64,000 nt of DNA, taken from Hedera helix. Taxonomy: Eukaryota; Streptophyta; Magnoliopsida; Apiales; Araliaceae. A program made the translations under genes and the position numbers. Of the stretch, positions 42,398 through 55,569 are shown one piece after another (position 1 is the first letter of the stretch; each line of letters starts with the position of its first letter). The stretch spans positions 51,285,702-51,349,701 of the forward strand of contig OX359264.1 in NCBI GenBank assembly GCA_947179155.2, read 5' to 3'. The notes beneath the pieces were generated by a model. That model searched no databases. It worked only from the letters and a program-made list of their open reading frames with translations, and was not told the DNA's origin.

Positions 42398-45107
42398 TGT
42401 AAGACTCCAAATTTTATGAAATACAAAATTTAATTTTTCTTCATATATATTTTTCCTGAAACAGTAAGTAGTTAAATTGATAAAGTTAAAAGTTAAGGAT
42501 GTTATGTGTAAATTATTTTATGTCGGACAATATTCGTTTGGTCGGGGAATATTCGTTCTGTCGGGGAATATTCATACGACGGTGTCGTACGAACCAATCA
42601 TTGGTGGACCCCACAATGAATAATTGTCGAATATAAAAAATGACATAAATAATTTTTAAATGGTCAATGGTACTATCACTTTTAATTGTTAAAATATCTG
42701 GTGGTAAAAGAATAATAATATACGGTATTACAAGTAACATACAGTATTGCACAGTAGCACACGGTATTGCACAGTAGCACACGACATTGTACAGTGTTTC
42801 GTATTATTAAACTGAGAAAGTGGTTATTGTACAATATTTGACTTTATTGTCACATGCACAATAATTCATATTATTAAACTGATAATTGTCACAGTAGCAT
42901 ATGCACAGTAATTCACATTATTGAATCAATAATTGTCATGTCACAGTAACGTATTCTTTCTTTTACATACTTTCCGCATTATTGTTATCTTTATTATGAT
43001 GTTATTTAAACAGTTGTATTTCATTAATTAATTGACTTGATATCTAACTCAGAGGGCCAACTCCACTGTATTTATAACAATTAGTCATAATAATGAATAA
43101 GTGTGAATTATTCTTGACTAATTAAATTGATAAAATTATTTGTTTATTGTAATAAATAATATAAAGTTAGGTAATATAAAATGAATTGTATATATTAAAG
43201 ATAATGTAATAAATATAGAATTTTAAATTACCGGTGTAGATTGAATATGATATTTAAATGAATGGTTTAAATTAAAGAAATCTTAAAAGATGAAATGAAT
43301 GGTATAGATTAAAGATAATATATAATTTAAAATGGATGGTGTAGATTAAAGATGATCTTTAAATGAATGGTTTAAATTAAAGAAATCTTAAAAGATGAAA
43401 TGAATTGTATGGATTAAACATTATCTTGAAATGAACGATTTTGATTAAATTAGGAAATCTTGGTTAGGATAAGATTTTTGGCTATAAATAGAAGCCTTAA
43501 CTTAAGGATTTTTCATAAATTTTCTTGTTCATTCTTTCTTTCACTCTCTAAATACTTCTTTGTGTAAGTTCTCTCTAAGTGTGCTTAAGTCATCTTGAGT
43601 ATTTGTTAAGATCTACAAGTGTACGAGTACTGTTCAAGTTAATCAACCTCATTTAAATTAATATCCAGTCACGTGCTAAGGTAAGAGATTCCATCTTTTT
43701 CATATTCCACTATTCAAACTTACTACGGTAAGGGATTATCATTCTTTGATTCTAAAATATAATATCGTTTCTCTCTTACCCATAAGATGTGTCATTTATT
43801 TCCATGTATTAAATTGTGGGAATAACCTTACGACGCGGATTACCGCCTGTTGGTGAATAACATTTCGTATTCATTCCTTATTAATCTTTAATAATAACCT
43901 TACTGCGCGGATTACCGCCTGTTTGGTAAATAAGTCTTCGTATTCAATTTTTATTAAATTGTGGGAATAATCTTACGGCGCGGATTACCGCCTGTTGGTT
44001 AATAATCTTTCGTATTCATTCCTTATTAATCTCTGAGAAAATAACCTGACTATGCGGATTACCCCATGTTTGGTGAATTACTCTTTGTATTCATTTCCGA
44101 TTTTTCTAAACATTTTTATTGAACTGTAACCGTTATTCTGAATTATGGATCTTGAATATCATTCTTGAATTTTACTCCACATCATGTTGACAATTTGAAC
44201 ATTATTTAAATCTGCACAAAGTAAACTTCTGATACTTATTGTTTATCATATATCTTCTGTTCATCATTTGTATCACTGTTATTTGCATTAATCATCAAAA
44301 ATCAAGTTGTTGTGAATATCTGTGGCCGGGGGCACATATGCGATATAATTGTTGAACAGATGATAGGTTAAAGGTGATACATCTGTTCGGAGTCTTTTAT
44401 GACACGTGGTGAAAGTTCTCTTTGGCCCGTAGTGCAAAGATGAACTGTTGTTTGGTATGATTATGACCAAAGGCTGAATACTGGTATAATCATGATCGTT
44501 GGTGTTATATTGAATATCTTTGGCCCGTAGTGCAAAGATGAACTGTTGATTTGCATGATTATGACCAGGAACTGTGAATTTGTATTATCACGACTAATGG
44601 TATTTCAGATGATAAAAGTTGATGACATTTTTCTGAAAAAGAGAAGCGAGTGGACATTATAGTCTGCATTATTCTTCTAATATATTGCTCATTCCGCTGC
44701 TATTATTTATCTGAACATTGTTCAAGAATTTAACTACAGTTTTTGATATAAACCTTGTAGTCTATTGTATTCTATCAAGAACACAACTGTTGAAGGCTAA
44801 CGATAATTTATCCGTCATTATCTTAGTCATGATATTCTTTACTGGGCTATTTGAGCTCACCCTTTCTTTTTGTTCCATTGTTTTTCAACAGGAGATGATA
44901 ACGTAGCTGGGTCTAGCCGGGGGATGGAGTGAGAGTCCGAGGGATAGCTATCGTAGTCTTCACGTGTTGTAAAATAGTGTGGCAATAATAGTGAAGACTT
45001 AGTTGTGTATTATTATACACTGTATTGTTAAACGGTGTAATAATTTTGTTGTAGTCTTTTGACAAATCAAGTTTGGGCTGTGTGGGCCCAGATTTGGGGG
45101 CGTCACA
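42398..45107 (+). repeat. 5' LTR of element 2
   Basis: 2710 bp, starting TGTAAGACTCC and ending GCGTCACA. TATA box TATAAATAG at 43483-43491. It carries the tandem GGAATAACCTTAC repeat at about 43816-44095. Confidence 0.9.
43483..43491 (+). promoter_or_regulatory. TATA box of the element 2 5' LTR
   Basis: TATAAATAG. The 3' LTR copy at 50415-50423 reads TATAACTAG, a substitution that should weaken it. Confidence 0.55.
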
Positions 45108-45109
45108 GT

Positions 45110-45121
45110 TGGCATCAGAGC
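45110..45121 (+). other. Primer binding site of element 2
   Basis: TGGCATCAGAGC, the same one-base variant as in element 1. Confidence 0.78.
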
Positions 45122-45304
45122 TTAGAGATATGGTCTTTAATGGAGATATGGGGTTAGAACTAGGAATGGAGAGATGAATAGAATTAATCACCAGTGTGTC
45201 CTACCTAAATGACATTTTATCTAATGAGTCGATTTGAATGTAGGGAGATAAAGTGATGAGTCAGTTTGTTTGAACTAACATTTATTTTGTGACCACAGTT
45301 AAGT

Positions 45305-46471
45305 ATGGTATCTGGAAATGAGGAAGTAAACTATGGAGTACCAGAAGCCAATGTAGCTGAGAATCAAGAGGCCACAAACAATTCTTCTACAAACTCAGAG
45401 TTGAATCTTTTGCCTAAGGCAAAATTTATTCGTATTTTATCCAGGAAGGATGAAGGTGAAAGCTTTACTACAGTCATTCCAGATCCATGCTTAGAAGCAA
45501 TTAAAGGATGTAATGAACTTGCGGAAATTATTGCCTTTAATCTGCTCACTAATTGGGAGAGTCATATCACCTGGTTATGCTCTATAACAAAGGATCAGAA
45601 TATATGGACTTTTCATATCAGTCTTTGGAATTTATGGTGTTTCAGCTATTATTTTCAAAATTATTTAAAAATGATGTTTTTATACTTTTGGGCGTTACAA
45701 TTTAGAGGAATTCAGGTTAAGTTAGTCACTATCGTGGAAACTGCAGTCTATCGAAAATACTATTTTAATGGAAATTATTGGTACGATACTACTGATGAAG
45801 TTGATGAACCCGAGAAACAGTTTGCTAGAAAATTATTCAGTGGTATTCCCATGGTTGAAATACGTGAAGATCCGAATGAAGTATTCGGGATTCGATTTGA
45901 CGATAACAGTCAAGAACCGAATGAAGTGATAACCGGTAAGCTATTTATAAATTTCTGTGAAGTTTATGCCATGTTAGATACTTGCTCACCTACATGTGCT
46001 CAACGATTAAACTTAATTCCTGAAAATTTAGACTTTGACTTATCAGTTGAAACTCTATTGGGAGAAATAGCTATCACATCTACTGTCTATAAATCTTGCC
46101 TAGTTCAAATTAACAACCTCACATTACCTGTTGACCTTATTTCTTTGGAGATGCATGAATTTGATGTGATTTTAGGAATTGATTGGTTGACTACCCATCA
46201 TGCTAAAATTGATTATTTTCATAAGATTATTAGTTTTCATATTCCTAATCAACTTGTCATACAAATTCAAGCAACTAAACCATTGAAATCTATAACTGTT
46301 ATTTCTAGTCATAAAGTCATTCGTTTATTGAAAAACGGATGTCAAGTCTTTTTAGCTCATGTCACTTATTTGAACAAAAACACGTCAAACTTGAATGATA
46401 TTCCCATTGTTAATGAGTTTCCTAAGTTTTTCCTGAAGAATTTCCTGACTTACCCCCACACCGTGAATTGA
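45305..46471 (+). pseudogene. Element 2 gag-protease ORF with replaced gag core (388 aa)
   Basis: The first ~31 codons match the start of element 1 gag. From 45399 to about 45911 the sequence is unrelated to element 1, yet the frame stays open. From EVITGKLFIN on, the protease and linker region matches again. Compared with element 1 (4327 to about 5415), about 1.09 kb holding the gag core and both zinc knuckles is replaced by about 0.51 kb. The protease motif is also damaged: the DTGSTHSFISP block is shortened to DTCSP. The frame ends after a small deletion near 46430. Not functional as gag-pol. Confidence 0.8.
45399..45911 (+). other. Foreign segment of unknown origin in the element 2 gag
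   Basis: About 171 codons with no resemblance to element 1 gag. Translation includes FIRILSRKDEGESF, WESHITWLCS and YYFNGNYWYDTTDE and is rich in aromatic residues. I do not recognise a family. It could be a captured host or element fragment or the product of template switching. Confidence 0.6.
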
Positions 46472-49347
46472 ATTCTGTATTGACCTTGAACCCGGTACTA
46501 AACCTATTTTCAAAGCTCCATACCGAATGGCTCCCATTGAACTTCAAGAGTTAAAAGTCCAACTACAAGAATTTTGTTGGATACCGATTTCATTCGTCCG
46601 AGTGCATCACCTTGGGGTGCTCCTGTTCTATTTGTGAAGAAGAAAGACAAGAGTATGAGATTGTGTATTGACTACCGAGAATTAAACCATGTCACCATAA
46701 AAAATAGGTACCCGTTACCTCGGATCGATGACATGTTTGATCAATTATAAGGTGCTCAACATTTTTCAAAGATTGATCTCCGTTCTGGATATCATCAGTT
46801 AAAGGTTAAAGCTGAGGACATTCCAAAGAATGCTTTCAAAACTCGTTATGGGCATTATGAGTTCCTAGTCATGTCTTTTGAACTAACAAATGCTCCTGCA
46901 ACTTTCATGGACATGATAACCGGATATTCAAAGAATATTTGGATCTTTTTGTAGTTGTCTTTATTGATGACATTCTCATATACTCCAAGAGTCGTGAGAA
47001 TCATAAACAACACCTGAGATTTATACTCCAAAAACTACGTGAAAACAAGTTGTATGCTAAGCTGAAAAAGTGTGAGTTTTGGCTTGAGAAAATCACGTTC
47101 CTTGGGCATGTGATTTCCAATAAGGGAATATCAATTGATCCTGCAAAGATCGAAGCAATATTAAATTGGGAGCAACCTCGGTCAATAACTGAAGTCCGAA
47201 GTTTTCTGGGCTTAGCTGGTTATTATCTGAGATTCGTAAAAGGATTTTCTCGAATCGCCACTCCATTAACTCAGCTGACTCGAAAAAGTACAAAATTCAT
47301 ATGGAACGAGAAATGCGAGAAAAGTTTTCAAGAACTCAAGAGGAGACTTATTTCAGCTCCTGTTCTGACCATACCATCGGGGTCGAGAGAATTTGTCATC
47401 TACAGCGATGCTTCAGGCAAAGGTCTAGGTTGTGTTCTTATGCAACATGAAAATGTGATAGCCTATGCATCTCGACAACTCAAAGATTATGAGAAAAATT
47501 ACCCTACTCATGATCTAGAGTTGGCAGCGGTCGTTTTCGCGTTGAAGATCTGGAAACACTACTTATACGGAGAGAAAGTGGATATCTATACGGATCAGAA
47601 AAGTCTCAAGTATTTCTTCACCCGGAAGGAACTCAACATGCGACAACGATGTTGGCTTAAGCTGTTGAAGGATTACGACCACACAATCCAGTATCACCCG
47701 GGAAAGGCGAACGTTGTAGCTGACACTTTGAGCAGAAGATCTTATTTGAGTACAAGTGCACTACTGACAACACAAAAACGTATTTTGTACGACTTGCAAA
47801 AGATGGAGATAGAGCTAAAAACACCAATGACCCACTTGAAGATTGCGCACGTACGAGTAGAACCAGCTTTAATCGATAAAATTAAAGCTGCTCAAGCTAC
47901 TGATCCGGAGCTGATGAATATGATGAAGAAAGTACAAGAAGGTGTTATTCCTGAGGCAAGAATCAACGAGAAAGAAATACTTCGAGTCAATTATCGACTC
48001 TGTGTTCCTAACAACCCTGAATTGAAGCATAAAATCATGATGGAAGCACACAACACGCCGTTTTCAATCCACACAGGAGATACCAAGATGTATCGTGATC
48101 TTCGACATACATTTTGGTGGAACAATATGAAAAGGGAGATTGTAGAGTTTATCTCAAGGTGCCTAACTTGTCAACGTGTCAAGGCAGAGCATCAAGTGTC
48201 TAAGGGTCTATTGCAATCACTTGAGGTTCCCGAATGGAAGTGGGAACACATCAATATAGACTTCGTGACGGGTCTTGCCAAGGTTTCTCAAGGCTTAGAT
48301 ACAATTTGGGTTATCGTAGATAGATTGACCAAATCAGCTCATTTCTTGTCTATAAGAGAAAACTTTTCACTTGAATGTCTTGTCAGTATGTACATAAATG
48401 AGATTTTGAGATTGCATGGCATGCCAGTTTCCATAGTTTCTGATAGAGATCCTAGATTCACTTCACGCTTTTGGATCAGTCTACAAAAAACTATGGGCAC
48501 TGAACTACGTTTTAGTTCTGCATACAATCCTCAAACGGACGGACAATCGGAAAGGACGATCCAGACCCTCGAAGATCTTTTGAGACTTTGCGTACTAGAC
48601 TTCAAAGGAAGTTGGGATAAGTACTTGCCATTGGTGGAATTTTCTTACAACAACAGTTACCAAGCAAGTATAGGCTTGGCTCCATTCGAGGCTTTATATG
48701 GACGCAAGTGTCGCTCTCCAGTATGTTGGAATGAGGTAGGAGAAACAAAACTGTTGGGACCCGAGTTGGTACGCTTGACGACCGAAAATATCCAAATGAT
48801 CCGACAACGAATACAGACCGCACAAGAACGACAAAAGAGTTATGTTGATCTTCATCAGAGAGACGAAAGTTTCAACGTCGGAGACCATGTATTTTTATGT
48901 GTTTCCCCATGGAAAGGTGTTACGAGATTCGGAAAGAGAGAAAAGCTCAACCCTCGATTTATTGACCTATTTGAAATCCTCGATCGAGTAGGAATCGTAA
49001 AATACAGACTAGCCCTACCACCAACCATGTCTCGCATTCATAACATTTTTCACATATCTATGTTACGTAAATATGTGAAGGACCCAAACCACGTCATTGA
49101 GTTAGAATCAGACGTTATAGTAGAGGATTTAACATACGAGCAAGTACCTATTAAGATCCTAGATAAAAAGGAGCAAATCCTATGCTCAAAGGTTATACCT
49201 CAAGTTAAGGTTTTATGGGGGAACCAGGATACTGAGGAAATGACCTGGGAGCTAGAATCTGAGATGAAATCTAAGTATCCTTATCTCTTCGATATGTCAG
49301 GTACGTCAATTTCGAGGACAAAATTTCATAAGGAGGGGAAGTTGTAA
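46472..49347 (+). pseudogene. Element 2 pol remnant (RT to chromodomain)
   Basis: 46472-46938 encodes the start of RT but has frameshifts (for example an extra T near 46573) and a stop at 46747-46749. From about 46940 to the stop at 49345-49347 the frame is open. It covers the FIDD active site, RNase H (YSDASGKG), the integrase core (SDRDPRF, QTDGQSERT) and the chromodomain-like tail. The apparent start of that ORF is TTG, not a real initiation codon. As in element 1 the stop lies in the 3' LTR. Confidence 0.85.
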
Positions 49348-52036
49348 GACCCCGAATTTTATGAAATACAAAATTTAATTTTTCTTCATATATATTTTTC
49401 CTGAAACAGTAAATGGTTAAATTGATAAAGTTAAAAGTGAAGGATGTTATGTGTAAATTATTTTATGTCGGACAATATTCGTTTGGTCGGGGAATATTCG
49501 TTCTGTCGGAGAATATTCATACGACGGTGCCGTACGAACCAATCATTGGTGGACCCCACAACGAATAATTGTCGGATATAAAAAACGACATAAACAATTT
49601 TTAAATGGTCAATGTTACTATCACTTTTAATTTTTAAAATATCTGGTGGTAAAAGAATAGTAATATACGGTATTACAAGTAACATACGGTATTGCACAGT
49701 AGCACACGGTATTGCACAATAGCACACGGCATTGTACAGTGTTTCGTATTATTAAACTGAGAAAGTGGTTATTGTACAATATTTGACTTTATTGTCACAT
49801 GCACAATAATTCATATTATTAAATTGATAATTGTCACAGTAGCATATGCACAGTAATTCACATTATTGAATTAATAATTGTCATGACACAGTAACGTATT
49901 CTTTCTTTTACATACTTTATGCATTATTGTTATCTCTATTATGATGTTATTTAAACAGTTGTATTTCATTAATTAATTGACTTGATATCTAACTCAGAGA
50001 GCCAACTACACTGTATTTATAACAATTAGTCATAATAATGAATAAGTGTGAATTATTATTGAATAATTGAATTGATAAAGTTATTTGTTTATTATAATAA
50101 ATAATATAAAGTTAGGTGATATAAAATGAATGGTATATATTAAAGATAATATAATAATTATAGAATTTTAAATGAACGGTGTAGATTGAAGATGATATTC
50201 AAATAAATTGTTTAAATTAAAGAAATCTTAAAAGATGAAATGAATGGTATAAATTAAAGATAATATATAATTTGAAATGGATGGTGTAGATTAAAGATGA
50301 TCTTTAAATTAAAGAAATCTTAAAAGATAAAATGAATGGTATGGATTAAACGTTATCTTGAAATGAACGATTTAGATTAAATTAGGAAATCTTTGTTAGG
50401 ATAAGATTTTTGGCTATAACTAGAAGCCTTAACTTAAGGATTTTTCATAAACTTTCTTGCTCATTCTTTCTTTCACTATCTAAATACTTCTTTGTGTAAG
50501 TTCTCTCTAAGTGTGCTTAAGTCATCTTGAGTATTTGTGAAGATCTATAAATGTACGAGTATTGTTCAAGTTAATCAACCCCATTTAAATCAATATCTAG
50601 TCACGTGTTAAGGTAAGAGATTCCATCTTTTCATCTTCCACTATTCAAACTTACTACGGTAAGGGATTATCATTCTTTGATTCTCGAAAATAATATCGTT
50701 TCTCTCTTACGCATAAGATGTGTCATTTATTTTCATGTATTAAATTGTGGGAATAACCTTACGGCGCGGATTACCGCATGTTGGTGAATAACCTTTCGTA
50801 TTCATTCCTTATTAATCTCTGAGAATAACCTTACTGCGCGGATTACTGCCTGTTTGGTAAATATGTCTTCGTATTCAATTTTTATTAAATTTTGAGAATA
50901 ACCTTACGGCGCGGATTACCGCCTGTTGATGAATAACCTTTCGTATTCATTCTTTATTAATCTCTGAGAATAACCTGACTACGCGGATTACCGCGTGTTT
51001 GGTGAATTACTCTTTGTATTCATTTCCGATTTTTCTAAACATTTATATTGAACTGTAACCGTTATTCTGAACTGTGGATCTTAAATATCATTCTTGAATT
51101 TTACTCCACATCATGTTGACAATTTGGACATTATTTAAATCTGCACAAAGTAAACTTCTGATACTTATTGTTTATCATGTATCTTCTGTTCATCATTTGT
51201 ATCACTGTTATTTGCACTAATCATCAAAAATCAAGTTGTTGTGAATATCTGTGGCCGGGGGAACAGATGCGATATAATTGTTGAACAGATGATAGGTTAA
51301 AGGTGATACATCTGTTCGATGTCTTTTATGACACGTGGGGAAAGTTCTCTTTGGCCCGTGGTGCAAAGATGAACTGTTGTTTGGTATGATTATGACCAAA
51401 GGCTGAATACTGGTATAATCATGATCGTTGGTGTTATATTGAATATCTTTGGCCCGTAGTGCAAAGATGAACTGTTGATTTGCATGATTATGACCAGGAA
51501 CTGTGAATTTGTATTATCACGACTAATGGTATTTCAGATGACAAAAGTTGATGACATTTTTCTGAAAAAGAGAAGCGAGTGGACATTATAGTCTGCATTA
51601 TTCTTCTAATATATTGCTCATTCCGCTGCTATTATTTATCTGAACATTGTTCAAGAATTTAACTACAGTTTTTGATATAAACCTTGTAGTCTATTGTATT
51701 CTATCAAGAACACAACTATTGAAGGCTAACGATAATTTCTCCGTCATTATCTTAGTGATGATATTCTTTACTGGGCTATTTGTGCTCACCCTTTCTTTTT
51801 GTTCCATTATTTTTCAACAGGAGATGATAACGTAGCTGGGTCTAGCCGGGGGATGGAGTGAGAGTCCGAGGGATAGCTATAATAGTCTTCACGTGTTGTA
51901 AAATAGTGTGGCAATAATAGTGAAGACTTAGTTGTGTATTATTATACATTGTATTGTTAAACGTTGTAATAATTTTGTTGTAGTCTTTTGACAACTCAAG
52001 TTTGGGTTGTGTGGGCCCAGATTTGGGGGCGTCACA
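49343..52036 (+). repeat. 3' LTR of element 2
   Basis: 2694 bp, with point changes and small indels against the 5' copy. The tandem GGAATAACCTTAC array lies at about 50750-51030. It is preceded by the purine tract AAGGAGGGGAAG at 49330-49341. Confidence 0.9.
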
Positions 52037-52163
52037 TCCCGCGTGTAATCTTCCTCCTTAATCAATATTGCCCCAACTACTTATAGGGACATTGTAATGT
52101 ACAGATAAAGTTATTTCCCGTGTTTGATAGATATTTCTTGATTTCTTCAAAAGTATTTTGGCA

Positions 52164-52676
52164 TTATGGGGCCCACTCAAAGCTATTTACTCCCCTCACA
52201 GAGTCAAAAAATGGGAGGTAATTTTCTGCAGATTGAGAAATGAATCGCTTTAGGGCTACTATAATCCCTATTAATTTTTGCACTTCCATGATTGTCCTCA
52301 GGGCTTCCATGTCGATGATTGCTTGAATTTTTTTCGACTTCGCCTCTATGCCCCGTTGACTAACCATTTAACTCAAAAAAATTCTAGCTTTTACTTCGAA
52401 AGTGCACTTGCTTGAGTTTAGCCTCAAATTGTTCTTTCTTAGTTTTACAAAACATTCCCTAAGATCCCCAATATGGTCGGGAAGTTCCTTACATTTCACT
52501 ATCATGTCATCGACATAATACTTTATGTTTCTCTTAATCTGCTTGGAGAAAAACTTATTCACCATCCTTTGATATGATTTTGTCGTTCGGGGCCATGATT
52601 TTTTTTCCCTTACCGGTTTATTTTCTTTGTTCGCATTTAACTTATGAACTAATATATCTTCAAGGATTTCAGGCAT
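52164..52676 (-). pseudogene. Reverse transcriptase remnant of the old gypsy element
   Basis: Minus-strand translation gives KYYVDDMIVK, LRECFVKLRKNNLRLNSSKCTF, then MVSQRGIEA and FISQSAE...LPFF. These are the catalytic and thumb regions of a Tat-type RT. The two pieces are in different frames. Confidence 0.8.
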
Positions 52677-52954
52677 GTCTTTTGGGGACCATGTAAATAC
52701 ATTTATGAACTCCCGAAGCAGGATATCAATTTCTCCCTAACGCCATCCTTCAATCCTTTTCGAATTTTCACTTGTTTTTCTTTGTTTATGATTACTAGTT
52801 CTATTTCTTTCGTTTCATCCTCTAGTTCCTATAAGGATTTGATAAAACTTTCCCCGAATTTTTTCATTTCAATATTTTCAATTACTATGCAAGTTTCTTT
52901 TCTTTTTCCCTTCTTATGGTAGGGATCCTCCTATTTTAACTTGTCCACGTATAG

Positions 52955-53420
52955 TTATCGGGAGGTTTTTTGACATTCGCTGACAACCCATATGCCAAAC
53001 TCCATAGAAAATTTCATTTTTAGGTGCAAGATAAAGGTATCGGCTCTTAGTGCTATTAGGGTTGTTCTCCCAAAGATGATATTATAGGTCGATGGGACTT
53101 TCACTACGTAGAACTTCAAATTAATTTTTACCTTACAAGGGGCCTGACCGACCACTAAAGGAATGTTATTGTTCCCATAATATCTACAAGATTATTTTTG
53201 AATCCATACAAAGAAGTCTCCTTACACAGCTCTAGCTAAATTCCTTGTAAATCCATTTTGCTCATAGTGTGGTGGTACAAGATGTCCACCTAGTTTCCAT
53301 TGTCTACTAGTATTTTGCTCATTGTGTAGTCCGCAATTAAAGTCCTGATGACCATTGCATCCTCGTGCGGGGTAATGATCCCAACGTAGTCCTCGTCCGA
53401 AAAGAAAATTGTCTGATCAA
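52955..53420 (-). pseudogene. Aspartic protease remnant of the old gypsy element
   Basis: On the minus strand, TFSDEDYVGIITPHEDAMVI, then ILVDNGN (expected DTGS) and, after a stop, VDILY and SLYGF. At 52955-53155 follows VPSTYNIIFGRTTL. The catalytic Asp is present but the Thr-Gly part is mutated. Confidence 0.75.
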
Positions 53421-53799
53421 CATTAAACTTTTTGGTGGGTTATTTTTACAATTTTTAGACCTCTCAGGCATATTCCTTTTTGCCGTTTTTGGATTCCTTT
53501 TCGATGGTCGATCCACCCCTAGTGGTATTGATTGGGCCTCTCCTCATTATTGTGTGTTGCGCTTCTTAATTACATTGTAGTGCCTTATCACTGTCCACAT
53601 ATTTGTCCCGTTCTCTTGCTTTTATTTATTCTTCAATTAGTTTTTTGAGCTCGTAACCCTGCTCGGTGTCATACCCTATGTCCCGATGGTATTCACAATA
53701 CCGACTCTTGTCACTTTTGTTACTCGAGGTTATCATCATCGAGGGACGTTTGAAAAACTGATGATTTTTTATTTAATTTAGAATTTTTGCCTGATAAGT

Positions 53800-54840
53800 G
53801 TTCAAGGGCCTATAGAGACCTGCGAGTCAAGGGTTACTAGTATGATCCTAGCCAAGGGTACTTCAAGTGAGGTTAAGACTTTTGATGATGAAGCTAACGA
53901 GGAGAATAAGAGTAAAATCCAAGATGAACAGCCCAATGGCAATCTAAACTCAGCAAGCCCAAGGTAGCCCAGTTTGGTAATTCAATAACAACTCACATTG
54001 GATTTTAATATCAGTTTGGTACAGCAAAATGGAGCAGGCCACAGGCAGCAACCAATGAACAGATTGTGTAAAGAGTTGGGTTTCAATGTGACATCAAAAG
54101 AGAGACCCAATTTAGAAATGTAAAGTCCAAAAAGATTAGCTTTAGTTTGGCAATTGAATGGAAGATTGCATGGAAGATTTATTTCCCAAAATTAGGATAG
54201 CTGTAAGCTATGGAATGGAAGATTGCTTGGTGATTTTGTTTTCTTATTTAAGTTGGTTGTGATATATTTAATTTTCTATTATTTTAAGTAACAAAGTTAT
54301 TTGATTCTAGATAATTCTATTAGAGTTTTCTTTTCCAGTTGTAATTAGGAATTTTAATTATTTTATTTTTTTAATTAGGGTTAGGATTTTTAAGTATCAA
54401 GGATTCTAGATCATTCTATATAATAGTATAAATAAGGGACTAACACAAAGGGTTTTACACAACTCATTGATTTAATAATACTTCTTATTTTTAGATTACT
54501 TGAGAGTATTCTATATTTATTTTTTTCAAAAAATTCTTGATCTTATCGGTGTGTCTGTTGCAATCTGTCCAACTTATCAAATATCAATCCATAGGTGTTT
54601 GTGACGTGTTCTACCATAGATCAACCGTTGATTGTACTAAAATTACCGCTTTAACATAAGCGAGAGGTCAATGTATCATTGATGTTTCACTCATAACCGT
54701 TGTTAAAACGATCGAGGCGACGACCACCTCACGCAAACGTGTCGTGAAGTCTATCGGTTACTACCCGAACGCCATTCTCCGACTTGATTCCACCTATCAT
54801 TCTTGTCATCTTGATGGTCCTCTCTTCGATTTTTTGTAAA
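53800..54840 (+). repeat. Probable LTR or 3' end fragment of another retroelement
   Basis: At 53820-53970 a short frame reads ESRVTSMILAKGTSSEVKTFDDEANEE, like the hydrophilic end of a gypsy polyprotein. An AT-rich stretch follows, with a TATA box (TATAAATAAG, 54427-54436) and a leader. No matching second copy or TSD was found, so the boundaries are guesses. Confidence 0.4.
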
Positions 54841-55533
54841 AAGTGGATTTAATCTTTCTAAATTAACGTGTTATCATTGAACGTGACTACGCGGGGGTAT
54901 TCGTTTACTTGTTTTTACTCAACGTTTTTTATGCGTAAAGTTTTTGTAAGCGTCATTCTTTACTCCGATTTTAAGTAGTACAGAGTTTTTCCTTGTACAC
55001 CGAGATCTAAGGTTTTATAAAGGTACTCAGGCACAAGAGGCTTTAACAGAAACTCAGGACATGATTCGGGCCCTAAAAGGAACTCAAGTATTGAATCTTT
55101 AGAACTCAAGCATTGAATCTTTATGACCAAGTCGGGCCATGTTTCCCCGTTACTTTAAAAGTTCTCGTTTTATAAATATATTTATAATTTTAAAATAAAT
55201 AAAATATTATTTTATTTGTGCGAGGAGATATCATTACAATATCACGTCTATTTTGTGAATCAATGCCCTCAGTCGTACGATATCGACAAAGTACTCAATT
55301 ATTTTATAGGAAAGTTATAGACCGCTTCTTTTTATAATTTATGTCACTCTTATATAAGGAAAAAGTTAATTTTATTCCTATTATTTTCCCCAGTCTTTCA
55401 CTAAACTTTGAAGGGAACAAAAGTATAAACCAAATTTAATACGGATCAAATAGCAAGTGGGACAAGTAAAAACCAAAATACTTAAGGATATTCAAAATTG
55501 TGGTGCACTGTCTTATTTTTATTACCATTTGTG

Positions 55534-55569
<36 letters not shown>

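Larger units (their letters stand above)
42398..52036 (+). mobile_element. Degenerate Tekay/Del-like chromovirus (element 2)
   Basis: It belongs to the same family as element 1, with LTRs of 2710 and 2694 bp and TSD TCCCG at 42393-42397 and 52037-52041. PBS and purine tract are present. The gag-pol frame is broken. Indels and many substitutions between its LTRs show it is much older than element 1. It is inserted in the pol of the Tat-like element. Confidence 0.9.
39300..53790 (-). mobile_element. Old minus-strand Ty3/gypsy element, Tat/Retand-like, split by two insertions
   Basis: Pieces read in minus-strand order. End of gag: YCEYHRD..GYDTE..YELK, about 53590-53720. Protease: ILVDNG..DILY, about 53220-53420, and a GRTTL..L part at 52955-53155. 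RT: YYVDDMIVK at 52368-52676, and FISQSAE at 52164-52367. RT/RNase H junction: 52042-52160 and 42273-42397. RNase H: 39310-39958. Many stops and frameshifts show it is long dead. It lacks chromovirus features and resembles Tat-lineage pol. The coordinates include the two younger insertions at 39959-42267 and 42398-52036. Neither its LTRs nor an integrase domain was found. Confidence 0.75.

Noticed and set aside
42061..42402. 113-aa plus-strand ORF
   Set aside because: It runs across the end of the minus-strand solo LTR, a pol remnant and the start of the element 2 LTR, so it is a chance frame.
46939..46941. Start of the long element 2 pol ORF as a real initiation site
   Set aside because: The codon is TTG and lies inside the RT domain. 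The ORF is the open part of a frameshifted pol, not an independent gene.
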